From Mesorhizobium sp. Root554 (GTDB taxonomy: Bacteria; Pseudomonadota; Alphaproteobacteria; Rhizobiales; Rhizobiaceae): DNA of 64,000 bases. This document shows positions 15,417 through 25,925 of this stretch, piece after piece. Within the stretch, counting starts at the first letter, position 1. The number at the start of each line of letters is the position of its first letter. Under the pieces are notes generated by a model. That model was not told the origin of the DNA and searched no databases. It worked only from the letters and a program-made list of their open reading frames with translations. The stretch covers positions 2,717,715-2,781,714 of the forward strand of contig NZ_LMGA01000001.1 of NCBI RefSeq assembly GCF_001427025.1. Direction: 5' to 3'. The position numbers and the translations under genes are program-made.

Positions 15417-18400
15417 TTGGCTATCAGCAAGATCCTTGTCGCCAACCGGTCCGAGATCGCCATCCGCGTCTTCCGCGCGGCAAGCGAGCTTGGCCTGAAA
15501 ACGGTTGCGATCTGGGCTGAGGAAGACAAATATTCGCTGCATCGCTTCAAGGCCGACGAAAGCTATCAGGTCGGCCGCGGCCCGCATCTCGCCAGGGAGA
15601 TGGGACCGATCGAAAGCTACCTGTCGATCGCCGAGATCATTCGGGTCGCCCGGCTTTCCGGCGCCGACGCCATCCACCCCGGCTACGGCCTTCTGTCCGA
15701 AAGTCCCGAATTTGCCGAGGCCTGTGCCGAAGCCGGCATCATTTTCATCGGACCGAAGCCCGAAACGATGCGCCGGCTGGGCAACAAGGTCGCCGCCCGT
15801 AATCTGGCGATCGAGGTCGGGGTCCCGGTCATACCGGCCACGGAGCCGCTTCCGGACGATATGGGGGCGGTCAAGAAACTGGCGGCGGAGATCGGCTACC
15901 CGCTGATGCTGAAGGCCTCCTGGGGAGGCGGCGGACGCGGCATGCGCGCCATTCGCACCGAAGCCGATCTTGACCGCGAGGTCATGGAAGGCAAGCGCGA
16001 AGCCAAGGCCGCCTTCGGCAAGGATGAGGTCTATCTCGAAAAGCTCATCGAGCGCGCCCGGCACGTCGAGGTACAGGTGCTGGGCGACACGCTTGGCAAC
16101 GCCGTGCATCTGTTCGAGCGCGACTGTTCGATCCAGCGCCGCAACCAGAAGGTCGTCGAGCGTGCGCCGGCCCCTTATTTGTCGCAGGAACTGCGCGACG
16201 AACTCTGCGGCTATGCGCTGAAGCTTGCCAGGGACACCGCCTATATCGGCGCCGGCACTGTCGAATTTCTGCAGGACGCCGACACCGGCAAGTTCTACTT
16301 CATCGAGGTCAATCCGCGCATCCAGGTCGAGCACACCGTCACCGAGCAGGTGACCGGCATCGACATCGTGAAAGCGCAAATCCACATCCTCGACGGCTTC
16401 GCTATCGGCACGCCCGAGTCCGGCGTTCCGGCGCAGAAGGACATCCGGCTGAACGGCCACGCCCTACAGTGCCGCATCACCACCGAGGACCCCGAGCAGA
16501 ACTTCATTCCGGATTACGGCCGCATCACTGCCTATCGCGGCGCCACCGGCTTCGGCATCCGCCTCGATGGCGGCACCGCCTATTCCGGCGCCGTCATCAC
16601 CCGCTACTACGACCCTCTGCTGGAAAAGGTTACCGCCTGGGCGCCGACGCCGGCCGAGGCGATCGCACGGATGACGCGGGCGCTGCGCGAATTCCGCATC
16701 CGCGGCGTCGCCACCAACCTCACCTTCCTCGAAGCGATCATCAATCACCCGAGCTTCACCGACAATTCCTATACGACGAAGTTCATCGACACGACCCCGG
16801 AACTGTTCAGCCAGGTGAAGCGGCAGGACCGCGCCACCAAGCTGTTGAACTACCTTGCCGATGTGTCGGTCAACGGCCATCCGGAAACGCGCGGCCGCCC
16901 AGCCCCCAACCCGGAGGCAGCCGCGCCCATCGTTCCTTACCTCAATGGCAAGGCACCGGATGGAACAAGGCAAAGGCTGGATACGCTCGGTCCCGAAAAA
17001 TTCGCGCAATGGATGCGCCGGCAAGGTCAGGTCCTGGTCACCGATACGACGATGCGCGACGGCCATCAGTCACTGCTGGCGACGCGCATGCGCACCCATG
17101 ACATCGCAGCCATCGCAGGCACCTACGCCCGCGCCTTGCCGCAGCTCCTGTCGCTGGAATGCTGGGGCGGCGCGACCTTCGACGTCGCCATGCGTTTCCT
17201 CACCGAGGACCCGTGGGAGCGGCTGAGCAAGGTACGGGACGCTGCTCCGAATCTTTTGCTGCAGATGCTGCTGCGCGGCGCCAACGGCGTCGGCTACACC
17301 AATTATCCCGATAATGTCGTGCAGCATTTCGTCAGGCAGGCCGCCAGCGCCGGCATCGACCTGTTTCGCGTCTTCGACTGCCTGAACTGGGTCGAGAACA
17401 TGCGTGTCGCCATGGATGCCGTTGGCGCCGAGGGCAAGCTTATCGAAGCAGCCATGTGCTACACAGGCGACATTCTCGACCCGCAACGCGCCAAATACGA
17501 TCTCAAATACTATGTTGGACTGGCCCGGGAACTGGAGAAGGCCGGCGCGCACATCCTCGCCGTCAAGGACATGTCAGGCCTGCTGAAGCCCAGCGCTGCG
17601 CGGGTGCTGTTCAAGGCCTTGCGCGAAGCGACCGACCTGCCGATCCATTTCCACACGCACGACACGTCGGGCCTCTCTGCCGCGACCGTTCTGGCCGCCG
17701 TCGAAACCGGGGTCGACGCAATCGACGCGGCGATGGATTCGTTCTCCGGCAACACCTCGCAGCCCTGCCTCGGCTCCATCGCCGAGGCGCTGAAAGGCAC
17801 GGACCGCGACCCCGGCCTCGACACCGAATGGATCCGGAAAATCTCGTTCTACTGGGAGGCGGTGCGTAACCAGTACGCCGCCTTCGAGAGCGATCTGAAG
17901 GGTCCGGCTTCCGAAGTCTATCTGCACGAAATGCCCGGTGGACAGTTCACCAACCTCAAGGAACAGGCCCGGTCGCTCGGTCTGGAGACGCGCTGGCACG
18001 AGGTGGCGCAGGCCTACCATGACGTCAACCTGATGTTCGGCGACATCGTCAAGGTGACGCCATCCTCCAAGGTCGTCGGCGATATGGCCCTGATGATGGT
18101 CAGCCAGGATTTGACCGTCGCCGATGTCGAGAATCCGGCCAAGGACATCGCCTTCCCGGATTCAGTCGTCTCCATGCTGCGCGGCGATCTCGGCCAGTCG
18201 CCAGGGGGCTGGCCGGAAGCGCTGCAGAAAAAGGCGCTGAAGGGCGACAAGCCGATCACCGTGCGGCCGGGGTCGCTGCTCAAGCCGGCCGATTTGAAAG
18301 CCAACCGCAAGGACGCCGAGGAAAAGATCGGCCGTCCGATCACCGAATACGAGTTCGCGTCCTGGCTGATGTATCCGAAGGTGTTTTCCGATTTCGCCGC

Positions 18401-18875
18401 CGCGCAGGAAAACTACGGCCCCGTCAGCGTGCTGCCGACCCCCACCTACTTCTACGGTATGAAGCCGCACGACGAGATTTTCGTCGACATCGAGAAAGGC
18501 AAGACGCTGGTTGTGCGATGCTTCGCCATTGGCGAGGTCGACGAGAAGGGCATGGTCACCGTGTTCTTCGAACTGAACGGCCAGCCGCGCCGCATCAAGG
18601 TGCCGGACCGCGTGCATGGGGCATCCGCCGCCAAGGCACGGCAAAAGGCGGAGGCCGGCAACGACGCCCATCTCGGCGCGCCGATGCCCGGCGTCGTCTC
18701 GGCCGTGACGGTGTCTGCCGGCCAGGCGGTGAAGGCCGGCGACGTGCTGCTTTCCATTGAAGCCATGAAGATGGAAACCGCCCTTCACGCCGAGCGCGAC
18801 GGCGCCATATCGGAAGTTCTGGTCCGCGCCGGCGATCAGATCGACGCCAAGGATCTGCTGATCGTTTTCGGCTGA
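15417..18875 (+). CDS. pyc: pyruvate carboxylase
   Basis: A 1152-residue single-chain anaplerotic enzyme that makes oxaloacetate from pyruvate, bicarbonate and ATP. Domains in order are biotin carboxylase with ATP-grasp (residues ~1-450; MLKASWGGGGRGMR, EVNPRIQVEHTVTEQ), carboxyltransferase (~535-820; TDTTMRDGHQSLLATRMR, KDMSGLLKP, HTHDTSG), the pyruvate carboxylase-specific region, and biotinyl domain (~1075-1152). The biotinylated lysine is residue 1118 in EAMKMET. The best start is TTG 15417, giving MAISKILVANRSEIAIRVF as in relatives. No ATG is available in frame, and GGAG lies 10 nt upstream. It stands alone between terminator-flanked neighbours. Confidence 0.96.
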   Translation: MAISKILVANRSEIAIRVFRAASELGLKTVAIWAEEDKYSLHRFKADESYQVGRGPHLAREMGPIESYLSIAEIIRVARLSGADAIHPGYGLLSESPEFAEACAEAGIIFIGPKPETMRRLGNKVAARNLAIEVGVPVIPATEPLPDDMGAVKKLAAEIGYPLMLKASWGGGGRGMRAIRTEADLDREVMEGKREAKAAFGKDEVYLEKLIERARHVEVQVLGDTLGNAVHLFERDCSIQRRNQKVVERAPAPYLSQELRDELCGYALKLARDTAYIGAGTVEFLQDADTGKFYFIEVNPRIQVEHTVTEQVTGIDIVKAQIHILDGFAIGTPESGVPAQKDIRLNGHALQCRITTEDPEQNFIPDYGRITAYRGATGFGIRLDGGTAYSGAVITRYYDPLLEKVTAWAPTPAEAIARMTRALREFRIRGVATNLTFLEAIINHPSFTDNSYTTKFIDTTPELFSQVKRQDRATKLLNYLADVSVNGHPETRGRPAPNPEAAAPIVPYLNGKAPDGTRQRLDTLGPEKFAQWMRRQGQVLVTDTTMRDGHQSLLATRMRTHDIAAIAGTYARALPQLLSLECWGGATFDVAMRFLTEDPWERLSKVRDAAPNLLLQMLLRGANGVGYTNYPDNVVQHFVRQAASAGIDLFRVFDCLNWVENMRVAMDAVGAEGKLIEAAMCYTGDILDPQRAKYDLKYYVGLARELEKAGAHILAVKDMSGLLKPSAARVLFKALREATDLPIHFHTHDTSGLSAATVLAAVETGVDAIDAAMDSFSGNTSQPCLGSIAEALKGTDRDPGLDTEWIRKISFYWEAVRNQYAAFESDLKGPASEVYLHEMPGGQFTNLKEQARSLGLETRWHEVAQAYHDVNLMFGDIVKVTPSSKVVGDMALMMVSQDLTVADVENPAKDIAFPDSVVSMLRGDLGQSPGGWPEALQKKALKGDKPITVRPGSLLKPADLKANRKDAEEKIGRPITEYEFASWLMYPKVFSDFAAAQENYGPVSVLPTPTYFYGMKPHDEIFVDIEKGKTLVVRCFAIGEVDEKGMVTVFFELNGQPRRIKVPDRVHGASAAKARQKAEAGNDAHLGAPMPGVVSAVTVSAGQAVKAGDVLLSIEAMKMETALHAERDGAISEVLVRAGDQIDAKDLLIVFG

Positions 18876-18997
18876 ACGGACCACTGGCGGGAGAGCCGGC
18901 GATAGCGCTTGACCCCGACGCCGGGGTCGGGCATCGAACCCGCTGAAAAAGCGCCGGCATGAATTGCGAGTCGGCGCGGGAACATGCGGAGACAATC

Positions 18998-19258
18998 ATG
19001 GCCGACGACATCACCGAAACCAGCCAGACCGTGGCCGCCGGCCAGTTGCGTGCCCTCATCGAGCGCATCGAGCGCCTCGAAGAGGAGAAGAAGACCATTT
19101 CCGACGACATCAAGGAGGTGTTCGCCGAGGCCAAGGGCACCGGTTTCGACACCAAGGCCATTCGCACCATCGTCCGCCTGCGCAAGAAGGATCAGGCGGA
19201 GCGGCAGGAGGAGGAATCGATCCTCGATCTCTACAAGGCCGCGCTCGGCATGGAGTGA
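18998..19258 (+). CDS. gapR: GapR-like DUF2312 nucleoid-associated protein
   Basis: An 86-residue, highly charged, mostly helical protein of the UPF0335/DUF2312 family. Signatures are [35 protein letters not shown] and [13 protein letters not shown]. The Caulobacter member GapR binds overtwisted DNA ahead of replication and transcription and stimulates topoisomerases. The ATG at 18998 has GCGGAGAC upstream. Upstream in-frame codons would add 13 residues outside the conserved core. It is a single-gene unit after pyruvate carboxylase, followed by an intergenic palindromic repeat. Confidence 0.9.
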   Translation: MADDITETSQTVAAGQLRALIERIERLEEEKKTISDDIKEVFAEAKGTGFDTKAIRTIVRLRKKDQAERQEEESILDLYKAALGME

Positions 19259-19271
19259 GTGCAGCGCGCCA

Positions 19272-19321
19272 ATGCATGTCGCCCCAAAAGTGCGCAGCGG
19301 TTTTGGGAAAACGCCATGCAT
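19272..19321. repeat. intergenic palindromic repeat of rhizobial type
   Basis: Nested inverted repeat: outer arms ATGCATG-t-CG (19272-19281) and CG-c-CATGCAT (19312-19321), inner arms CCCAAAA (19283-19289) and TTTTGGG (19301-19307). The sequence resembles a repeat that I recall as very frequent in Mesorhizobium genomes. It lies between the convergent gapR and gguC genes. Confidence 0.65.
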
Positions 19322-19332
19322 ACAACAAGAAC

Positions 19333-20325
19333 TTAAAGCGCGCGTACCGCCACAGCGACCGGCTGCTCCATCCTCAACCCGTTTCGCAGCGGCAGACCGA
19401 ATGCCGGCGCCTCAATCTCGAATACATCGCCGTCTCGCGCCGCGACGCCGTCGGCAAACGACAGCGTCGCCGTGCCGAACATGTGGACGTGCACATCGCC
19501 CGGCTGGCGAAAGGCCGCATATTTGAAATGATGGTATTCGAGATTGGTGATGCTGTGCGACATGTTTGCCTCGCCGGACAGGAAGGGCTTTTCCCACAGC
19601 GTCGCTCCATCGCGCAGGATGCGCGACATGCCTTCAATATCCTCGGGCAGGTCACCGAGCAGGATTTCAGGACCGAAGGCGGCATTGCGCAGCTTGGAAT
19701 GCGCCAGATAGAGATAGTTGACGCGCTCGGTCACGTGGTCCGAGAACTCGTTTGACAGCGTGAAGCCGACGCGGAACGGCTGGCCGTCGTCGCCAATGAC
19801 GTAGATGCCGGCGATTTCAGGCTCCTCCCCCGCATCTCCGGCAAAGGCCGGAGACACCAGCGTGCCGCCCGGCGCCACCGCCATCGTGCCGTTGCCCTTG
19901 TAGAACCATTCTGGCTGGACGCCGATTTTCCCGCCTGCAGGCTTGCCGCCCTCAAGTCCCATGCGGAACATCCTCATCGAATCGCTCGCCTGCTCATCGC
20001 CCTCGGCGGCAAGCTTGCGGTGCATCGAATCGCGCGCCGATGCCGACCCCAGATGCGTCAGCCCGGTGCCCGTGAGATGGAGATGGGCAGGGTCGGCATG
20101 ATTGATCGGCAGCATCAGCAGGCCTTTTCGATAGGCCGACTCGAGATCAACCCCTTCACCGAACCCTTTGCGCTCGATAAGCGCCGTCAGCCCGGTGCCG
20201 GTACGCGCCGCTTCCAGCGCCAGCGAATAGACGCTGCGGGCGCCGTTGACGATGCGCGGCTTGCCGCCATTCCTGGCGACCACCCGGATCGTCTGCGAAT
20301 CGTCCAACACCTGCGATACCAGCAT
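19333..20325 (-). CDS. gguC: GguC / AraD1-family protein
   Basis: A 330-residue protein of the AraD1/GguC group, related to fumarylacetoacetate hydrolase-fold enzymes. Its identity rests mainly on place: it follows chvE-gguA-gguB on the same strand, as in Agrobacterium. Residues such as PEWFYKGNG and GDEAEEPEIAG-like acidic segments fit the family, and AraD1 members act as sugar-acid dehydratases. The ATG at 20325 is preceded by AAGGAAGGG. An in-frame GTG 72 nt upstream lacks such a site. A 176-bp gap separates it from gguB, so expression may be partly independent. Confidence 0.8.
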   Translation of the reverse strand: MLVSQVLDDSQTIRVVARNGGKPRIVNGARSVYSLALEAARTGTGLTALIERKGFGEGVDLESAYRKGLLMLPINHADPAHLHLTGTGLTHLGSASARDSMHRKLAAEGDEQASDSMRMFRMGLEGGKPAGGKIGVQPEWFYKGNGTMAVAPGGTLVSPAFAGDAGEEPEIAGIYVIGDDGQPFRVGFTLSNEFSDHVTERVNYLYLAHSKLRNAAFGPEILLGDLPEDIEGMSRILRDGATLWEKPFLSGEANMSHSITNLEYHHFKYAAFRQPGDVHVHMFGTATLSFADGVAARDGDVFEIEAPAFGLPLRNGLRMEQPVAVAVRAL

Positions 20326-20501
20326 CGCCCTTCCTTCTCGTGCGTCCGGCCTGCCGATCGGCAAACGGTATGCCGGCGCGGCGCGAAACCGCGCCACGAT
20401 CGAAACTCCAATCTGTCTTGTGCTCGCAGCTGTCTCCGGTTCGCTGCGTGCCGGCAGGCCCGTGATACCGCCGGAGTATTCTCCGGACGGTCTCTCCCGG
20501 T

Positions 20502-21787
20502 TCAGGCCTTGTTCTTGTTGTAGACGTCGAAGATCACTGCGCCGAGCAACACCAGGCCCTTGACCACCTGCTGGTAATCGACATTGACCCCCATGATCGA
20601 CATGCCGTTGTTCATGACGCCCATGATGAAGCCACCGACCACTGCGCCAACGACCTGGCCGACGCCGCCCATCGCCGAAGCGCCGCCGATGAACACGGCG
20701 GCGATGACGTCAAGCTCGCTGCCCAGTCCGGCCGCCGGCACCGCCTGCCCGAGGCGGGCGGCGATGATCAGGCCGCCAAGCGCCGACAGCACGCCCATAT
20801 TGACGAACACAAGCAGGGTCAGCCGCTCGGTCTTGATGCCCGAAAGCTGCGCCGCCTTGGCGTTGCCGCCCATGGCGTAGATACGCCGGCCGATCGTCAT
20901 TCGCTTGGTCACGAAAACGAACAGCCCGATCAGCAGGCCCATGACCACGAGCACGACCGGCAGGCCCCTGTATGTCGCGAATTGATAAACAAGGAACAGG
21001 ACGAGGGCGCTCATGATCACGGTCTTGATCAGGAACAGGCTGAAGGGCTCGGCTTCGTAGCCGTGACGCTCGCGCGTGCGGCGCGATCGGATGCCGAAAA
21101 AGGCCGAGGCCAGAACGCAGATGATGCCGATAATGACTGTCGTCATCTGTAGCGAAAGGCCGCTTCCAAAGATGGTCTTTCCGGCTGCGTTTACCGTTGG
21201 CGGCACCAGCGTCCATGTCCCGATGAGTTCGGGAATGAAGCCGGAGCTGAGCGCCTTGAACCCGGGGGGGAGCGGCCCGACCGAAGAGCCACCGCCCAGT
21301 AGCGCCTGGCACAGGCCGCGGAATATCAGCATGCCCGCCAGGGTGACGATGAAGCTCGGTATTCGATGGTATGCGATCCAGTAGCCCTGAGCTGCGCCGA
21401 TGAGGCCGCCGATAATCAAGCAGACGATCGACACAACCAGTGGATTGCTGAATATCCCCAGCGGCCAGATCACCATCATCATCGCCGCCAGTGCGCCAAT
21501 GAACCCGGCCACGGAGCCGACGCTGAGGTCGATATGACCCGATACGATCACCAGCAGCATGCCCAGCGCCATGACGATGATGAAGCTGTTCTGCTGGACG
21601 AGGTTGGACAGGTTGACCGGTTTGAACAGCGTTCCGGACGTCGTGTACTGGAAAAACAGCATGATCGCGATCAGCGCCAGAACCAGCCCGTATTCGCGCA
21701 GGTTGGTGACGAGCGCCGAAACGGCCATGCGCGGTTTCTGCTGGACGTCTTCGGCGACGCCCGTCGGCGTCGGAACGCTTTCGGTGC

Positions 21788-21791
<4 letters not shown>
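20502..21791 (-). CDS. gguB: sugar ABC transporter permease GguB
   Basis: A 429-residue permease of the ribose/xylose (BPD_transp_2) family with about ten hydrophobic segments, for example [18 protein letters not shown] and [20 protein letters not shown]. Family motifs are [13 protein letters not shown] and the late [15 protein letters not shown] loop. Its ATG overlaps the gguA stop by 4 bp (ATGA), indicating translational coupling. With GguA and ChvE it forms a multiple-monosaccharide importer for galactose, glucose, arabinose and similar sugars. Confidence 0.92.
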
Positions 21792-23320
<1,529 letters not shown>

Positions 23321-23472
23321 TTGGAATGCCGCTCCTGCGAGCATCGGATTGAAGAATCCGGGTTTCGGAAGCTCCGATGCCCAATCAAGTTACCTGATCG
23401 TCACTGCATGCTCCGGTGAGCGTACAATGATCCATGCCAGTCGGGAAATAAAACCGTTGATCGTGAGCAAAG

Positions 23473-23498
23473 GGGCTCCGCCTGGAAAGGCGGAGCCC
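23473..23498 (-). promoter_or_regulatory. intercistronic hairpin between chvE and gguA
   Basis: A perfect 11-bp GC-rich inverted repeat (23473-23483 and 23488-23498) with a 4-nt loop lies 18 bp after the chvE stop and has no T-run. Such hairpins after binding-protein genes usually stabilise the upstream message, so more binding protein is made than transporter. Confidence 0.7.
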
Positions 23499-23516
23499 TG
23501 AAATCGCCGCTTGCGG

Positions 23517-24587
23517 CTACTTCAGCTCGTCGGCCTTGATGTAGCCGGAGTCGACCACCAGCGCCTGATAGTTCGACTTGTCGACTTCATGAGGCGTCAG
23601 CAGGATCGACGGAACGACCTTGACGTCGTTGTTGTAGGTCTTCTCGTCGAGGCCTTCGGGCTTGCCGCCCGACAGCACCTTGTCGACGAGTTCGACAGTG
23701 GCCTTGGCGAGTTCGCGCGTATCCTTGAACACGGTCGAATACTGTTCGCCCGAGATGATCAGCTTGACCGAGGCGGTTTCGGCGTCCTGACCGGTGACGA
23801 TCGGCCAGGGCTGGGCATCCGTTCCGTAACCCACGGCGCGCAGCGATGCGGTGATGCCGCGCGACAGGCCGTCATACGGCGACAGCACGCCATCGACGCG
23901 GCTGCCGTCCGCATAGTTGGCCGACAGCAAATTATCCATGCGCGCCTGGGCGGTGGCCGCCAGCCAGCGCAACGTGCCGACCTTGTCCATGCCCATCTGG
24001 CCGGACTTCACCTTGATGGAACCGTCATCGATCAGTGGCTGCAGCACTGACATGGCGCCGTCGTAGAAGAAGAAGGCGTTGTTGTCGTCGGGAGAGCCAC
24101 CGAACAGTTCGACGTTCCACGGCTTGGTGTTCGGGAAGCGTTCCTTGAGCCCTTTCACAAGCGAAGTGGCCTGGATCACGCCGACGCCAAAATTGTCGAA
24201 GGTGGTGTAATAGTCGACGTTTGCCGTCTTCTTGATCAGGCGATCATAGGCGATGACGACGGTGCCGGCGTCAGCCGCCTTCTGCAGCGCGTCAGACAAT
24301 GTGGTGCCATCGATCGAAGCGATAATCAGCGCTTTCGGACCCTTGGTGATTTCGTTTTCCAGCTGGCTGAGCTGGTTCGGAATATCGTCCTGCGCATATT
24401 GCAGATCGACCGAGTAGCCCAGAGCCTCAAGCTGGGACTTGACGGCGTCGCCGTCATTGATCCAGCGCTGCGAGGTCTTGGTGGGCATCAGAACGCCGAC
24501 CAGGCCCTTGTCGGCGGCATGCGCCGAATAGGTCATGGCGGCGAGGCTTACCGCCAAGGCGGCGCCTAGTGTCTTGATGATTTTCAC
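23517..24587 (-). CDS. chvE: ChvE-type multiple sugar periplasmic binding protein
   Basis: A 356-residue periplasmic sugar-binding protein. The GTG at 24587, with GGGAGAG about 6 nt upstream, gives [20 protein letters not shown], a normal Sec signal peptide ending in SAHA. The mature protein starts [20 protein letters not shown], as in ChvE, and carries [16 protein letters not shown] and [16 protein letters not shown]. In Agrobacterium ChvE also presents sugars to VirA; in other rhizobia it serves uptake and chemotaxis. It heads the chvE-gguAB(C) operon and is divergent from gbpR. Confidence 0.92.
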   Translation of the reverse strand: MKIIKTLGAALAVSLAAMTYSAHAADKGLVGVLMPTKTSQRWINDGDAVKSQLEALGYSVDLQYAQDDIPNQLSQLENEITKGPKALIIASIDGTTLSDALQKAADAGTVVIAYDRLIKKTANVDYYTTFDNFGVGVIQATSLVKGLKERFPNTKPWNVELFGGSPDDNNAFFFYDGAMSVLQPLIDDGSIKVKSGQMGMDKVGTLRWLAATAQARMDNLLSANYADGSRVDGVLSPYDGLSRGITASLRAVGYGTDAQPWPIVTGQDAETASVKLIISGEQYSTVFKDTRELAKATVELVDKVLSGGKPEGLDEKTYNNDVKVVPSILLTPHEVDKSNYQALVVDSGYIKADELK

Positions 24588-24775
24588 GTGCTCTCTCCCT
24601 TGTTGTTGGACACGATTCCGCAGCGCGGAGTCGCACAATCGGTCAGAAGCGCCAAAGCGCGGCGGCGTGCCGTTCAGTCTCCGGTATCCTCCCAATTGCC
24701 TGCCGAATTGATCGCCATTGAGGCCAGGCAGCCTCATTCGCGGCCCGGCGGCAGCGCACATCAAACCTCTTTCTC

Positions 24776-24793
24776 TTTGACATAACTGTCAAA
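24776..24793. promoter_or_regulatory. perfect inverted repeat in the gbpR-chvE control region
   Basis: TTTGACA (24776-24782) and TGTCAAA (24787-24793) form a 7-bp inverted repeat with a 4-bp spacer in the 240-bp divergent gap. It is a candidate regulator site and also contains a TTGACA on each strand. I see no matching -10 boxes at 17 bp, so promoter use is uncertain. Confidence 0.4.
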
Positions 24794-24827
24794 TGCGATT
24801 TTGGATGTTTGATATATCGATTATGGT

Positions 24828-25838
24828 ATGGAAAACGGCAACCCGACAAGCATGAGGCTGGCAATGTCGACATCTGCGAGCAGGCATGAGCGGTTCTCGA
24901 CTGAAGGGGTAATGCTACAGCGCAGCGGCCTGAGTATCAGGCATATGCGCATGATCGTGGCACTGGAAGAACACGCTCGCATCAGCGCTGCGGCGCAGGT
25001 CATGAACATCTCGCAACCGGCCGCCTCGCGGATGATTTCGGAAATGGAAGCCATCGTTGACGCCAAGCTCTGCGAGAGGCTGCCGCGCGGCATAACGCTC
25101 ACCGCCTATGGCAGGACGCTCGCCCGGCGCGCCCGCAGCATCCTCCTGGAAATGCACGAAGCCGACCGTGAGATCGCGGAACTGAAAACCGGCAAGGGCG
25201 GGTCCGTTTTTCTCGGAGCCGTTACAGCCCCGGCGGTGGAACTGGCGGTGCCGGCGATCCGCGAGATCAGGCGCCTGCACCCCCATGTCGAGATTTCGGT
25301 CCAGGTGGAGACCAGCAGCGTGCTGGCGCGCGAACTCGTCGCGTCGCGGCACGACTTCATCATCGCCCGCATCCCCGACGACCTGAACCCCCGGCTTTTC
25401 GTCAATCGCGTCATCGGCGTCGAGAAGGCCTGCCTGATGGTCCGGCGCGGCCATCCACTGCTTCAGGGCGCCACGCCGGTTCAGTTGGAGGACACGGTCG
25501 GTTTCGACTGGGTTCTGCAATCCGGCGCATCGCCGCTGCGCCAGGCGCTGGAAGCCAACTTCCTCACCCGCAATATCCCGTTGCCCGAGCGGTTCCTCAA
25601 CACCAGCTCGCTGCTGTTGACGCTGGTGATGGTGGCACAGTCCGACGCCATCGCACCCGTGTCGGTGCAGGTTGCCCGCTTCATCCAGAATCCCGAAGGC
25701 CTCGGCGGCGCAATCGACGTCATCCCCATCGGCTTCGAGATCGAGGTACGACCCTATAGCCTGATCACGGTAAAGAACCGCACCCTCTCGCCTGCCGCCA
25801 AGATGCTGTACGATTTCATTCTCGGCCAGGTCGCCTGA
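24828..25838 (+). CDS. gbpR: LysR-family regulator GbpR of the chvE-ggu operon
   Basis: A 336-residue LysR protein. The N-terminal ~30 residues precede the usual HTH region (LSIRHMRMIVALEEHARISA, QPAASRMISEMEA), and a substrate-binding domain completes the protein. In Agrobacterium and Azospirillum, GbpR is encoded next to chvE/sbpA and mediates its induction by sugars. The divergent pairing here with a full chvE-gguABC set supports the same role. The start is uncertain: ATG 24828 has no good ribosome binding site, and ATGs at 24852, 24864 and 24912 are alternatives. Confidence 0.85.
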   Translation: MENGNPTSMRLAMSTSASRHERFSTEGVMLQRSGLSIRHMRMIVALEEHARISAAAQVMNISQPAASRMISEMEAIVDAKLCERLPRGITLTAYGRTLARRARSILLEMHEADREIAELKTGKGGSVFLGAVTAPAVELAVPAIREIRRLHPHVEISVQVETSSVLARELVASRHDFIIARIPDDLNPRLFVNRVIGVEKACLMVRRGHPLLQGATPVQLEDTVGFDWVLQSGASPLRQALEANFLTRNIPLPERFLNTSSLLLTLVMVAQSDAIAPVSVQVARFIQNPEGLGGAIDVIPIGFEIEVRPYSLITVKNRTLSPAAKMLYDFILGQVA

Positions 25839-25925
25839 CGAAACCGTGCCACGACCACCCAGACAGCGAGCCGGCTTTCCGCGCGGCTGCGTTCATGCTT
25901 TGCTTGGTGGAATGCGAGGACTGCC

